Assembly: GCA_903970475.1 (NCBI GenBank)
Contig: CAJCIQ010000211.1
Span: 30,442 to 94,441, forward strand
Direction: 5' to 3'
DNA from: Beijerinckiaceae bacterium
Lineage (GTDB): Bacteria > Bacteroidota > Bacteroidia > Chitinophagales > Chitinophagaceae
Length of the DNA stretch: 64,000 nt
How positions within the stretch are numbered: the first letter of the stretch is position 1; the number at the start of each line of letters is the position of its first letter. Of this stretch, positions 1-7,816 are shown piece by piece. The notes below the pieces were generated by a model. It searched no databases. It was not told the DNA's origin and saw nothing but the letters and a program-made list of their open reading frames with translations. A program made the translations under genes and the position numbers.

Positions 1-105
1 AATGGAGAAGAAAGGGAATACCTTAGGGATATTCAGAAACTGATTAAAATGAACATCCCCGTGGCAAAAGAAACTTCTTTCGTACCAACGGGAGTCCCAG
101 CTTAA
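1..105 (+). CDS. DEAD-box RNA helicase, C-terminal end (partial)
   Basis: Only the last 34 codons lie in the window, reading in frame 1 to a TAA at 103-105. The peptide contains EREYLRDIQKLIKMNIPV, which matches the end of the second RecA-like domain of RhlE-type ATP-dependent DEAD-box RNA helicases, where a short glutamate/arginine-rich helix is followed by a conserved IPV. These enzymes unwind RNA duplexes during ribosome assembly or mRNA turnover. The gene body lies upstream of the window, so no catalytic motif can be checked. A hairpin terminator follows about 30 bp downstream. The assignment rests on a short stretch and is therefore moderate. Confidence 0.65.
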   Translation, partial: NGEEREYLRDIQKLIKMNIPVAKETSFVPTGVPA

Positions 106-136
106 AGAAAGCGACCTTCGCGGACAGATATTCAAC

Positions 137-164
137 AACCGCCTCCTTACAGGGGCGGTTTTCT
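137..164 (+). terminator. Rho-independent terminator after the helicase gene
   Basis: The arm at 137-145 (AACCGCCTC-like) pairs with 152-160, giving about 9 bp including one G-T pair around a 6-nt loop, followed by TTTT at 159-162. It sits between the helicase stop (105) and the stop of the convergent lipase gene (163-165), so it may serve both strands. The T-run is clear only on the plus strand. Confidence 0.7.
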
Positions 165-2118
165 ATTGAGGCGTACGTAGTCTATCGAACTCCCCGGCTG
201 GAAACGTAAACGCTTTGTTTGTAAGCACCTCAAAACCCGCTAACCCTTTCCCTAACTGATTGTACAACCAAAAAGGGTCCGCCTTGAATTTTTCGAAATC
301 CTCCGTAAGGTGGGTCAGTACCTGATCCATACGGCACTTGTATTCGGGAGTCAGGCCTTTATAGTCATCGCTGGCGTTAAAATGCTGCACATAGGCCAAA
401 AGGTTGAAGCAAACGGTGAATTGCCCGCAGGCAATGACGGCTCCCAGTTTATGGGCTTGGGTATCATCTCCATCAAACCATAAGGTAGTACCCATTTCAA
501 AAGCCACCTGGGCAACATTGGTCAGGTTTGATCCTGGTATACCCGCTAAAGGATTGTTCTGCAAAAAATAAAGTTCATCGGAATAGCTCAGGTCATAAAT
601 ATGGTTGCTCCGCACCCGTTGACTCATGTCGCGGTCTTCAAAGAAGCGGGAATACAGCAATTGCCGGATACGTTTGAGGAACATTTCCGTATTCAGGAGC
701 AATACCGAATTTATCCGGCCTTTGAGCATGGGAAAGATCACGTCAAAGCGGGTATTGCCGAAGAACTGAAATAAGCGAGCCGTAATTTCATCGGAAAAAA
801 CTTTGTGCAAATCTAGCCCACCCTGGTGCTTAACCCTACCCTCAATCAATCTTTTAATGTGGTAAAGTAAGTATACCGTACCAACACCTATACCCAATAA
901 TGAAGTGCCCAACATAATCACCAAGGTATTGGCTAGGGCTGTATTTATCCATTGTGCACCCACAATGGCCACTAACCCAATAAAGGCAAATACCCAACCT
1001 ATGACCAGCACCTTATTTACCGTCAGGGAAGCCCACCAGGTCTTTTGGGGTAATTGACCAGGCACCATATAGGGATCTATGAAATGACTACCCACATCCG
1101 ATACCAACATCAGGTCGAAGGGCTTAAAGTTAGTAGTCCCCTGGGGTTTAGGGTCTGCTGCCCCATTGAGTCTGCGTTCATTGGCCTTGAGCATGGAGTC
1201 TATGCCCTGGTTATCCATGACACCCCCATCCATGAGACCCATTTGAAAAGAAGGATCTATGGCCAGGGACTTCAGGTTTTCTGATAATGTTTCTACATTG
1301 ATGGGAGCAGGAGGCACAACGGGTGGCCAGGTATTGACGTATAACAAGGTCAGCTCTGCTATGTTCAATTCCTGGGTCAATACATGCAGCCCCGTGTGCA
1401 AATCCGGGCCCGCGGCCTGGAAGTCTTTGGGAAATACGATGGGCTCAAACCCGGCGGGAAAGCAGGAACTGGCTGCCACCAAATCTCCTATCCTTAGCTT
1501 TCCAGCCAATTGCTGATCCAAGTGAACCATAAAATTGCCATAAAGGAAATCCGTCTCGTCTGCATCTGGCTTCATTTTTATGGCTTGCCTAAATAAAAGC
1601 CCTGCATAAAAATCGGAGCTGTTGAAACAAACTTCTTCCAGATGGCCGCCTTCAGGAGCGGCCCTTAGCGTATCAACGGTAGCATCTCCATCGAAGAGGA
1701 GCTCCTGATAAGACAGGGCAAAGGAATTGATCAGGTTCCTGATTTTATGAGGATTGTCCTTCCATACCTGGTCATTATTGAGGATCTCAAATACCTTTTT
1801 GAGCAGGGTCAACCCCTGAAGGTCTCCAAAGAGTTTGGCATAAAACTGGGCAAAGGTCAGGCCCTTGGCCTGGGAATGCGCATACACGGCAGAAGCAATC
1901 GTTCCGCCAGAAGCAGAAGCGATATAGGTCACCTTGTCTAAGAGGGTCTTACCTCCTTCCAAGGGTACGGCCTGGAGATAAGAAAGAGTACCTAAGGTAA
2001 AGGAGGCGGCCCTAAAGCCCCCGCCGGAAAAGGAAAGGGCAATATGTTCCAGGGGTGTTACCACCGGGTGGTTGGGCAAGGTCAGGTTCTTATTTTCGGT
2101 TAACGGGGAGTCGGGCAT
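163..2118 (-). CDS. Patatin-like phospholipase with two membrane segments
   Basis: A 651-residue patatin-family serine hydrolase, expected to cleave acyl esters of phospholipids. The oxyanion-hole motif SGGGFRA is at residues 31-37. The nucleophile Ser70 lies in SASGG, so the first glycine of the usual GxSxG is replaced by serine. The catalytic aspartate is Asp297 in DGGVMDN. Two hydrophobic segments at about 368-388 and 396-418 form a hairpin after the catalytic domain, followed by a soluble C-terminal region of about 230 residues. There is no N-terminal signal peptide, so the catalytic domain probably faces the cytoplasm on the inner membrane. The gene is divergent from the hydrolase-region genes to its right. 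The family call is firm; substrate and role are unknown. Confidence 0.88.
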   Translation of the reverse strand: MPDSPLTENKNLTLPNHPVVTPLEHIALSFSGGGFRAASFTLGTLSYLQAVPLEGGKTLLDKVTYIASASGGTIASAVYAHSQAKGLTFAQFYAKLFGDLQGLTLLKKVFEILNNDQVWKDNPHKIRNLINSFALSYQELLFDGDATVDTLRAAPEGGHLEEVCFNSSDFYAGLLFRQAIKMKPDADETDFLYGNFMVHLDQQLAGKLRIGDLVAASSCFPAGFEPIVFPKDFQAAGPDLHTGLHVLTQELNIAELTLLYVNTWPPVVPPAPINVETLSENLKSLAIDPSFQMGLMDGGVMDNQGIDSMLKANERRLNGAADPKPQGTTNFKPFDLMLVSDVGSHFIDPYMVPGQLPQKTWWASLTVNKVLVIGWVFAFIGLVAIVGAQWINTALANTLVIMLGTSLLGIGVGTVYLLYHIKRLIEGRVKHQGGLDLHKVFSDEITARLFQFFGNTRFDVIFPMLKGRINSVLLLNTEMFLKRIRQLLYSRFFEDRDMSQRVRSNHIYDLSYSDELYFLQNNPLAGIPGSNLTNVAQVAFEMGTTLWFDGDDTQAHKLGAVIACGQFTVCFNLLAYVQHFNASDDYKGLTPEYKCRMDQVLTHLTEDFEKFKADPFWLYNQLGKGLAGFEVLTNKAFTFPAGEFDRLRTPQ

Positions 2119-2635
2119 CGCAAATCGTTTCAGGAAAAGTAGGGAAAAAAACGGGGCCTGCTGACCCTATTCGGTCCTTTGTTTCCTCGTTTCAGTTGTC
2201 CCCCATCCGTCCTTACCCTAACGAATTGCTCGATCCCCGGAACACGGGGGGCAAATGCGGGACCCTGCAAATACCCTGTGGCTCCGCCTGCATCCCTGGT
2301 TCCGATTCCCCGGGCAATGCGCCTGTCTACCCGGTAGATCTGCTTTACCCGATGGTGAAACCGGTCATAACTGGCCTCATGTAAACGGATAGTTAGGGAA
2401 ATGCCAATTTATAAAGCATTGTTTTTCTTCACCTTACACAAACCTTACCCATCCCAACCGTCCGGTATTGAGCAGGGTTTGTCTCGTTTAAATACATCCG
2501 GGCCTGACCGCCGGGGAGCCTATACGTACTTACACCTATTAAAATACCGCGAAACCACGCTACTGCAACCCTAAAGGTTAATGTACCTTACCACCCTTAA
2601 CCTATGCGATTGCTCATCCACACATACAAACCACC
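2119..2635. other. Divergent intergenic region (517 bp)
   Basis: This region separates the patatin gene (minus) from the membrane-protein gene (plus) and presumably holds both promoters. On the minus strand, TACTTTTC at 2141-2134 resembles the Bacteroidota -7 element TAnnTTTG, about 16 bp before the patatin ATG, but no convincing TTG -33 box goes with it. Open frames through here (for example 2055-2384 plus) have no recognisable protein character. I see no RNA gene or mobile element. Confidence 0.4.
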
Positions 2636-3340
2636 ATGTCCAATCAAACGCAACAATTGATTTTCTGGGGTATATTCCTCCTGTTTTTGGTCGTTGTTTA
2701 CTTTCTCGACAGATTTTACAACTTGCTCAGGGACACTTCCACGCTGAAGACGAAAAAGCCATACAGCTTCTCCCGGGTCCAACTGACCTGGTGGTCTACG
2801 ATCATATTGACATCGTTTATCACCATCCTGTTCACTAAAAACGTGGCCCCCACCTTCAGTTCTTCCACCCTTGTTCTTTTGGGAATCTCTATGGTGACGA
2901 CTGCTGCATCTTCGGCTATCGATATGTCGGACATCTCCAATGGCCTGACCAGAAGCCAAAACACACCAGGAACCAACCTGTTCTACGATATCTTGTCCGA
3001 TGGCAACGGTATCAACATGCACCGCTTTCAGACGGTGGTGTTCAATACTTTGTTCGGCGTATGGTTCATCTATGCGGTACTTCATAACCTGGTCATTACC
3101 GATGGGGTAAATATTCATAACCTGCAAATATGTCCGAACTGTAGCGCCGCTGCGGATAGCAGTCCCATCAATACCATCATGCCTGTGATATGCCAGAACA
3201 ACCTCATCTTACTGGGACTCAGTTCAGGTACCTATGTCGCCTTAAAAACCAACGAAAACAAAAAGCCGGTAAATACCCGCATGACCAATGATTCCAACTC
3301 AGCAAACACAGTTGACGAATCGGGAGATGCGCTGGGCTGA
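2636..3340 (+). CDS. Hypothetical polytopic membrane protein
   Basis: I do not recognise a named family for this 234-residue protein. It has about five hydrophobic segments at residues 8-28, 51-68, 76-95, 131-153 and 189-205. Two of them share a similar motif (LVLLGISMVTTAA and LILLGLSSGTYVALK), suggesting an internal repeat. A loop of about 35 residues holds a CPNC pair (166-169). The C-terminus is hydrophilic, rich in Asn and Ser. It ends 33 bp before the amidase gene on the same strand, so the two are probably co-transcribed. The gene order suggests an envelope role, but no function is visible in the sequence. Confidence 0.72.
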   Translation: MSNQTQQLIFWGIFLLFLVVVYFLDRFYNLLRDTSTLKTKKPYSFSRVQLTWWSTIILTSFITILFTKNVAPTFSSSTLVLLGISMVTTAASSAIDMSDISNGLTRSQNTPGTNLFYDILSDGNGINMHRFQTVVFNTLFGVWFIYAVLHNLVITDGVNIHNLQICPNCSAAADSSPINTIMPVICQNNLILLGLSSGTYVALKTNENKKPVNTRMTNDSNSANTVDESGDALG

Positions 3341-3373
3341 TCCATCAGATCCCAAGCCGCAAAAACACCTCTT

Positions 3374-4114
3374 ATGAACATCATCAGCAAGCCCAGTCCC
3401 AATTTCTTTAAGGGTAGGAAGAACTACCAACCCATTGCCATCGTGGTGCATATCATGGAGGGGACCCTGGACGGAACCGATAGTTGGTTCAAGGATCCGG
3501 CCTCCAAGGTATCGGCCCATTACGGCATAGGAACAACAGGGACCATCCATCAATACGTTCAGGAAACGGATTCAGCCTGGCACGCAGGCCGGGTCAATGC
3601 CCCGGTCTGGAGACTCATTAAACATACTTCATCAGGCGGCTTCATCAACCCCAACTATTACACCATAGGCATAGAACACGAGGGGGAAGATGACAGCGAT
3701 TGGACGGATGAGATGTATGCCTCCAGCAGTTCCCTGATCAAAGCCATCAGTAACCGCTGGCATATTCCCTTGGACAGGGATCATATCATTGGACACCACG
3801 AAATATATTCCCTGAAAACTTGTCCCGGAGACAAGGTAGACCTGAACAAACTCATCGCTTTGGCCTCTGGTGCAGCACCCGCTCCCGAGGCCGCACCTCC
3901 TGTGCAAATACTTCAATTGGGTTCGGCCACTGCCACTGCCCGGCTCAACATCAGAAGTAGTCCTAACCGAAATACGGCTCCCATAGCGACTGTTGCAGTG
4001 GGGACCATGTTAACCTACGATGGGTTCACCGAAACAGGGGAATCCATTTCCGGAAATGCCAAATGGTTTTATACCTCCGAAGGATCCTGGTTCTGGAGCG
4101 GAGGAGTAAATTAA
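3374..4114 (+). CDS. N-acetylmuramoyl-L-alanine amidase (Amidase_2) with SH3-like domain
   Basis: A 246-residue peptidoglycan amidase that would cut the bond between N-acetylmuramic acid and the stem peptide. The Amidase_2 fold spans about residues 15-160. Likely zinc ligands are His26 (VVHIMEG), His141 or His142 (IGHHEI) and Cys150 (TCPGDK), as in T7 lysozyme, and SAWHAG carries a further conserved His70. A low-complexity Ala/Pro linker (165-178) leads to a bacterial SH3-like domain (about 180-246) containing LNIRSSPN, a probable wall-binding module. No signal peptide is visible, which is unusual for an autolysin and fits phage-like or injected enzymes or an unrecognised export route. The gene follows the membrane-protein gene closely. 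Confidence 0.92.
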   Translation: MNIISKPSPNFFKGRKNYQPIAIVVHIMEGTLDGTDSWFKDPASKVSAHYGIGTTGTIHQYVQETDSAWHAGRVNAPVWRLIKHTSSGGFINPNYYTIGIEHEGEDDSDWTDEMYASSSSLIKAISNRWHIPLDRDHIIGHHEIYSLKTCPGDKVDLNKLIALASGAAPAPEAAPPVQILQLGSATATARLNIRSSPNRNTAPIATVAVGTMLTYDGFTETGESISGNAKWFYTSEGSWFWSGGVN

Positions 4115-4160
4115 ATCTCATCGAGGTGGCCGGCCGGCCGCCAGCTTAAACCCGACCACC

Positions 4161-5735
4161 ATGTCCTTCTTCGACTTTCATATTCATCCAACGCTTAAAA
4201 GCTTATTCTCCGGAGGCACCGCCCAACATGGGTTTACAGCCCTTAGTCCCTGGACCACCATCGACCAAAGTAAGATCCCTTTTCTGCTGAACTGGTGCTC
4301 GGATTTCAAATACATCCTGGCTACCCAAGGAAACCTGGAACAGTTGGTGGATACAGGCGTCAACCTGATCTGCGTGGCCCTGTACATGCCGGAGATGGAC
4401 ATGCTCAAGTCCTCTTTGATACAGGGCGCCACCAAAGGCTCCCTCAAAGTATACCTGGATGCTACCCAACTTAACAAACTCATCAACGGAAACCCATTCC
4501 AAATACTGATGGACGAGCAATGGGTTGCCCTAACCAATGCCGCTGTTTTTGGCATCAAGGGCAAAAGCCTAAAACCACTGAATGCCGGCAAAGACTTTTC
4601 TTTAGCCGATAGCAGTACCATCCAGGCCGTATTTAGTGTAGAGGGCTGCCATACCCTTTCCTCCCAGTTGCAGACCTTTGACGTAAACGAAATTTTGGGG
4701 AACCTCGATAAACTGCGGGCAGTGGCAAAGGTCATCTCGCTGAACCTAACCCATATGGAGCAGTCCCCTATATGCAACCATGCTTTTGGCATGCAATTCC
4801 TATCCGATGATGGCTTCAAACCTACCGGTTTCGGCATAGGAGCAGGAGGGGTGCAAATCATACAGCATTGCTATCAGAACCACATCATGATAGATTTGAA
4901 GCATATGAGCTTGGGGGCCAGGCAACAATTATACCTGCTCCGGCAAAATGCAGCCTATGCGCCCATAGCACAACCCTTGATCTGCACCCATGCCGGGTTC
5001 ACGGGCATATCCTGGAATGATATCCATAAATATGTGTTTCAGGAAAGGCCCTTCTCCAAGGGATATACCGTGCTTTGGCAGGGCAAGCCTGTTGGATACG
5101 GTAATGAACCCAGGCCTTCTTTCAACGCCTCCAGTATCAACCTCTACGATGAAGACATCCTGGAAATCCTCCACTCAGGTGGCATGATAGGTTTGTCTAT
5201 GGATCAGCGCATATTGGGATTTCAGGAATATGAGAACGAGGTTAACGGCAGAGATGATTTTCCTATGGAAACAGAATATATCTCAAATCAGGAAAGAAGT
5301 GTTTTCTACGGCGACGGTTCATCCGTGGTGTTAGGGGAAGCCTTCGAAAATGAAAAGGTATTGGGATGGGGGGAAATTGAACAAGCAGGGATTGTAGGAA
5401 AGGACCTTAGCAATTATCACCTCCGCCATGTCATGAATCACATATTACATTTAATCACCATTGCGGGTCGCAATGGATATGATATAACCTTGGCCCTCAC
5501 TCAAATATGCATTGGATCAGACTTTGATGGGTTAATCGACCCCATTTCCCCCTGCATGACCACCCCCAGTTTGCCCTCCTTTAAGCAGGCTTTTACAGAT
5601 CATTTTCTCACCTACGCCAACCTGGCCCAAGTAGCGCTGCCCCAGGGCTTTACCATCAATCAGTTTGCCGACAATCTCTTTTTTGAGAATGGAAAAAACT
5701 TTGTCCTGAAGCGTTTGGACGTATTGAATGGGTAA
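4161..5735 (+). CDS. Membrane dipeptidase-like protein (peptidase M19 family)
   Basis: A 524-residue protein of the amidohydrolase superfamily, M19 type, longer than typical M19 enzymes (about 320-420). The metal-site pattern is intact: HIH at residues 7-9, Glu161 in SVEGCH, His248 in DLKHMS, His277 in CTHAG, and GSDFDG at 452-457, the diagnostic M19 aspartate motif. Family members hydrolyse dipeptides, including D-amino-acid dipeptides, or related amides. Segments at about 290-400 are insertions relative to the core fold. There is no signal peptide. It lies 46 bp after the amidase gene, across a GC-rich GGCCGGCC palindrome, and is probably co-transcribed. Joint action with the amidase on muropeptide fragments is plausible but inferred. 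Confidence 0.85.
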   Translation: MSFFDFHIHPTLKSLFSGGTAQHGFTALSPWTTIDQSKIPFLLNWCSDFKYILATQGNLEQLVDTGVNLICVALYMPEMDMLKSSLIQGATKGSLKVYLDATQLNKLINGNPFQILMDEQWVALTNAAVFGIKGKSLKPLNAGKDFSLADSSTIQAVFSVEGCHTLSSQLQTFDVNEILGNLDKLRAVAKVISLNLTHMEQSPICNHAFGMQFLSDDGFKPTGFGIGAGGVQIIQHCYQNHIMIDLKHMSLGARQQLYLLRQNAAYAPIAQPLICTHAGFTGISWNDIHKYVFQERPFSKGYTVLWQGKPVGYGNEPRPSFNASSINLYDEDILEILHSGGMIGLSMDQRILGFQEYENEVNGRDDFPMETEYISNQERSVFYGDGSSVVLGEAFENEKVLGWGEIEQAGIVGKDLSNYHLRHVMNHILHLITIAGRNGYDITLALTQICIGSDFDGLIDPISPCMTTPSLPSFKQAFTDHFLTYANLAQVALPQGFTINQFADNLFFENGKNFVLKRLDVLNG

Positions 5736-5937
5736 TCAACGACTTGTCCTTTTTTTGGGCAAATTCAATACAGACAAGGCTTGCGGGGCATCATATTTGG
5801 ACTATTTTTATAGTCCTGCAAATGTTAATGTACGATACTAACCCCATTTCCTACCTGCCCTACGCTAACCAACCAGGAACCTCCAATGGGTTCATAGTCC
5901 GCATACCTATGTGTTGAATTTGATTGTGAACACCTAA

Positions 5938-6759
5938 ATGACTCGGGTTATGGTTCGGCAGTATCAACTATTCGCGCTTTCCTACCTCACCGTATTATTG
6001 CCTATGACTTTTGATTCTGGATCCAGGGAAGAAAGAATACCAGAAGGCCATGCTGCATCCTTTAAAACAGCATCAGCCGCCCCTGTTACCAAAAAGAAAA
6101 GCGAAGCACCTTACACGATATACCTCACTTTCGATGATGGACCTTGTGCGGGCAGTGATAAAGTCAACGCCTTATGCGCCCAGGATTCCATTCCTATCAA
6201 CGTATTTTTGATAGGACAAAACGTATACGCCTCGCGCGGTTCCCAGAATTTGTTGCACGCCTATCAATCCAACCCTTGGATAGAAATTGGCAACCATAGT
6301 TATACCCATGCCAACCTTCACTATAAAAAGTATTTTCAAAATCCAACAGGTGTAGTCTCAGACTTTGACCGTAACAAGGATAGTCTTCACTTTGACAATG
6401 GCTTCGTGCGGTTGCCAGGCCGTAACTTCTTCCGTTGGGACAGCCTCAAACGAAACGACTTTAATAATGGCAAAGAAGCCGCTGACCTGTTGGCCACCAA
6501 GGGCTATACCATATGGGGATGGGACATTGAGTGGATACGCAAGCCCATACATGGGCTTCAGCTACATACAGGAGAAGAAATGCTGGGTATCGTGGACAAA
6601 ATGATTGCAGATAAAAAAACCTTTCAGCCGGACAGGATCATCATCTTACTCCATGATCCCGAGCTCAGGGACGATAAATTCCTGGCTTCTCTTCAGGATT
6701 TTATTCAACGGGCCAAGGCCGATGGGCGGTTTCAATTTGCGCATTTGAGTGCGTATTGA
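5938..6759 (+). CDS. Polysaccharide deacetylase family protein (CE4/NodB)
   Basis: A 273-residue carbohydrate-esterase family 4 deacetylase, removing N- or O-acetyl groups from chitin-, peptidoglycan- or polysaccharide-type substrates. Motif 1 TFDDGP is at residues 64-69, motif 2 HSYTH at 120-124 (metal histidines), motif 3 RLPGR at about 158-162, motif 4 WGWDIEW, and motif 5 LLHD near the C-terminus. A hydrophobic N-terminal segment (about 10-23) is a signal peptide or anchor, and the intervening 25-55 is a disordered linker. A second in-frame ATG four codons downstream is an alternative start. A 200-bp gap before the gene suggests its own promoter, though no clear one is seen. Confidence 0.9.
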   Translation: MTRVMVRQYQLFALSYLTVLLPMTFDSGSREERIPEGHAASFKTASAAPVTKKKSEAPYTIYLTFDDGPCAGSDKVNALCAQDSIPINVFLIGQNVYASRGSQNLLHAYQSNPWIEIGNHSYTHANLHYKKYFQNPTGVVSDFDRNKDSLHFDNGFVRLPGRNFFRWDSLKRNDFNNGKEAADLLATKGYTIWGWDIEWIRKPIHGLQLHTGEEMLGIVDKMIADKKTFQPDRIIILLHDPELRDDKFLASLQDFIQRAKADGRFQFAHLSAY

Positions 6760-6760
6760 A

Positions 6761-6988
6761 TCAGGTCTTATTTTTTCGGGAATAGTCCTGTACCAGGAAG
6801 ATCATCACCGCACCTACCGGCAGCACCGCACAAATCCGGATCAACTTTTGTAAGGTTGAAATACAGGGCGGACAGGGATCAGGACCACTGCAAGGTTCGC
6901 AAAGTGGTTGATAATGGTGATACAAGAATACGATTAATGCTTCAGCCATGATCAGGCCCACGAGCATTTTTAAATATCGGTTGTTCAC
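6761..6988 (-). CDS. Small two-helix membrane protein with CxxC-x5-CxxC loop
   Basis: I do not recognise this 75-residue protein. It has a hydrophobic helix at about 8-23, a short Cys/Pro-rich loop with Cys30, Cys33, Cys39 and Cys42 (CEPC then CPPC), and a second helix at about 50-68, ending in a basic tail. Paired CxxC motifs between two helices suggest metal binding or a redox-active loop. It ends one base beyond the convergent deacetylase stop and lies downstream of another minus-strand hypothetical gene. Its regular hydrophobicity pattern supports it being real. Confidence 0.6.
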   Translation of the reverse strand: MNNRYLKMLVGLIMAEALIVFLYHHYQPLCEPCSGPDPCPPCISTLQKLIRICAVLPVGAVMIFLVQDYSRKNKT

Positions 6989-7056
6989 TTGATCCTCATA
7001 TGTTTAGAGGATCAATATAGGGATTTACCTGGAAATTCTCTTTCACCTTCCCCAAG

Positions 7057-7641
7057 TTACCCTTCTATATTTCTCCACACATCGTAATACTCCATCAGGA
7101 GCATAGAGCTGGGATCATTGGGAAACCCTCCCGTGACGTCGAGTAAAAGGTCAAAGTATTCACTCAGGCCCTGACGGGCAGCCTCAAACCAATCTTCCCT
7201 CCTGAAGGTGATGCCCTCAAAGAATCGGTCCATGCGGGTAGGCTGATGGTTTTTATCCAAAGGCAGGAAAGATAAGACGACGGTCTCATTTTCTCCTTTG
7301 CACAAGCGAAGCAGGTTGCCATCCGTCATCCTGCAAACCACATCCTGGGGGTACTCCTCGTCCAGGGTAAACCAATCATTCTGCTGACCCCTTAACCAGT
7401 ATAAGGAATGGATCAAAAAGTCGGTGGCTTTGGCCAGGATATAGAAGTGAAAATCATGGAAAATGGTATAATACTCATCCACCACCATTTCCAGGCCCCC
7501 CTGCATTTGCCGGAAAGCTTTGGGCTCGTAGTGCTCCGAATCTAGCGCGCTGCTGTTATGCACCAGGTTGTAGAAGTTGCTCTCTCTTCCCTGGTCAGAA
7601 TAATACAAAAGAAAGATTCTTAAACGTGTGGGAGGCTTCAT
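7057..7641 (-). CDS. Hypothetical protein, 194 residues
   Basis: A soluble protein with no signal peptide or membrane segment and a high content of aromatic and acidic residues (many Tyr, Phe, Trp and Asp). I recognise no catalytic motif. The N-terminus (MKPPTRLRIF) looks natural. About 175 bp without a convincing gene separate it from the upstream GH47 gene, so co-transcription is uncertain. The composition is that of an ordinary globular cytoplasmic protein. Confidence 0.68.
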   Translation of the reverse strand: MKPPTRLRIFLLYYSDQGRESNFYNLVHNSSALDSEHYEPKAFRQMQGGLEMVVDEYYTIFHDFHFYILAKATDFLIHSLYWLRGQQNDWFTLDEEYPQDVVCRMTDGNLLRLCKGENETVVLSFLPLDKNHQPTRMDRFFEGITFRREDWFEAARQGLSEYFDLLLDVTGGFPNDPSSMLLMEYYDVWRNIEG

Positions 7642-7816
7642 GGCGGAATGAAAATACCCATTGGGCTACAATACCCCAAACAAAATACAACGCAAAGGGT
7701 TCTTTTAACATAAAATTTTTAAATACCTTCATAAGCCTGGAAAGGGGCCACCCATTCATTCCCCAAAACCTAAGTCTTCGTTTGATCCGAAAATAGCGCA
7801 TTTTAGGAATCCTTCA

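Noticed and set aside
2055..2384. 109-residue plus-strand frame reaching into the divergent gap
   Set aside because: It begins inside the patatin gene on the opposite strand and is Pro/Gly/Cys-rich without periodic structure, as expected for random GC-rich sequence.
4131..4140. GGCCGGCC-type palindrome between the amidase and dipeptidase genes
   Set aside because: Too short for a clear terminator, with no T-run; a chance GC-rich palindrome is likely.
5799..5816. GGACTAT/ATAGTCC hairpin after the dipeptidase gene
   Set aside because: The 7-bp stem with TTTT loop has no following T-run and lies over 60 bp from the stop, so it is not a convincing terminator.
7595..7801. 68-residue minus-strand frame between the GH47 gene and the 194-residue hypothetical gene
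   Set aside because: It overlaps the start of the well-supported 194-residue gene by 47 bp, has a strongly basic and aromatic composition, and resembles no protein family.
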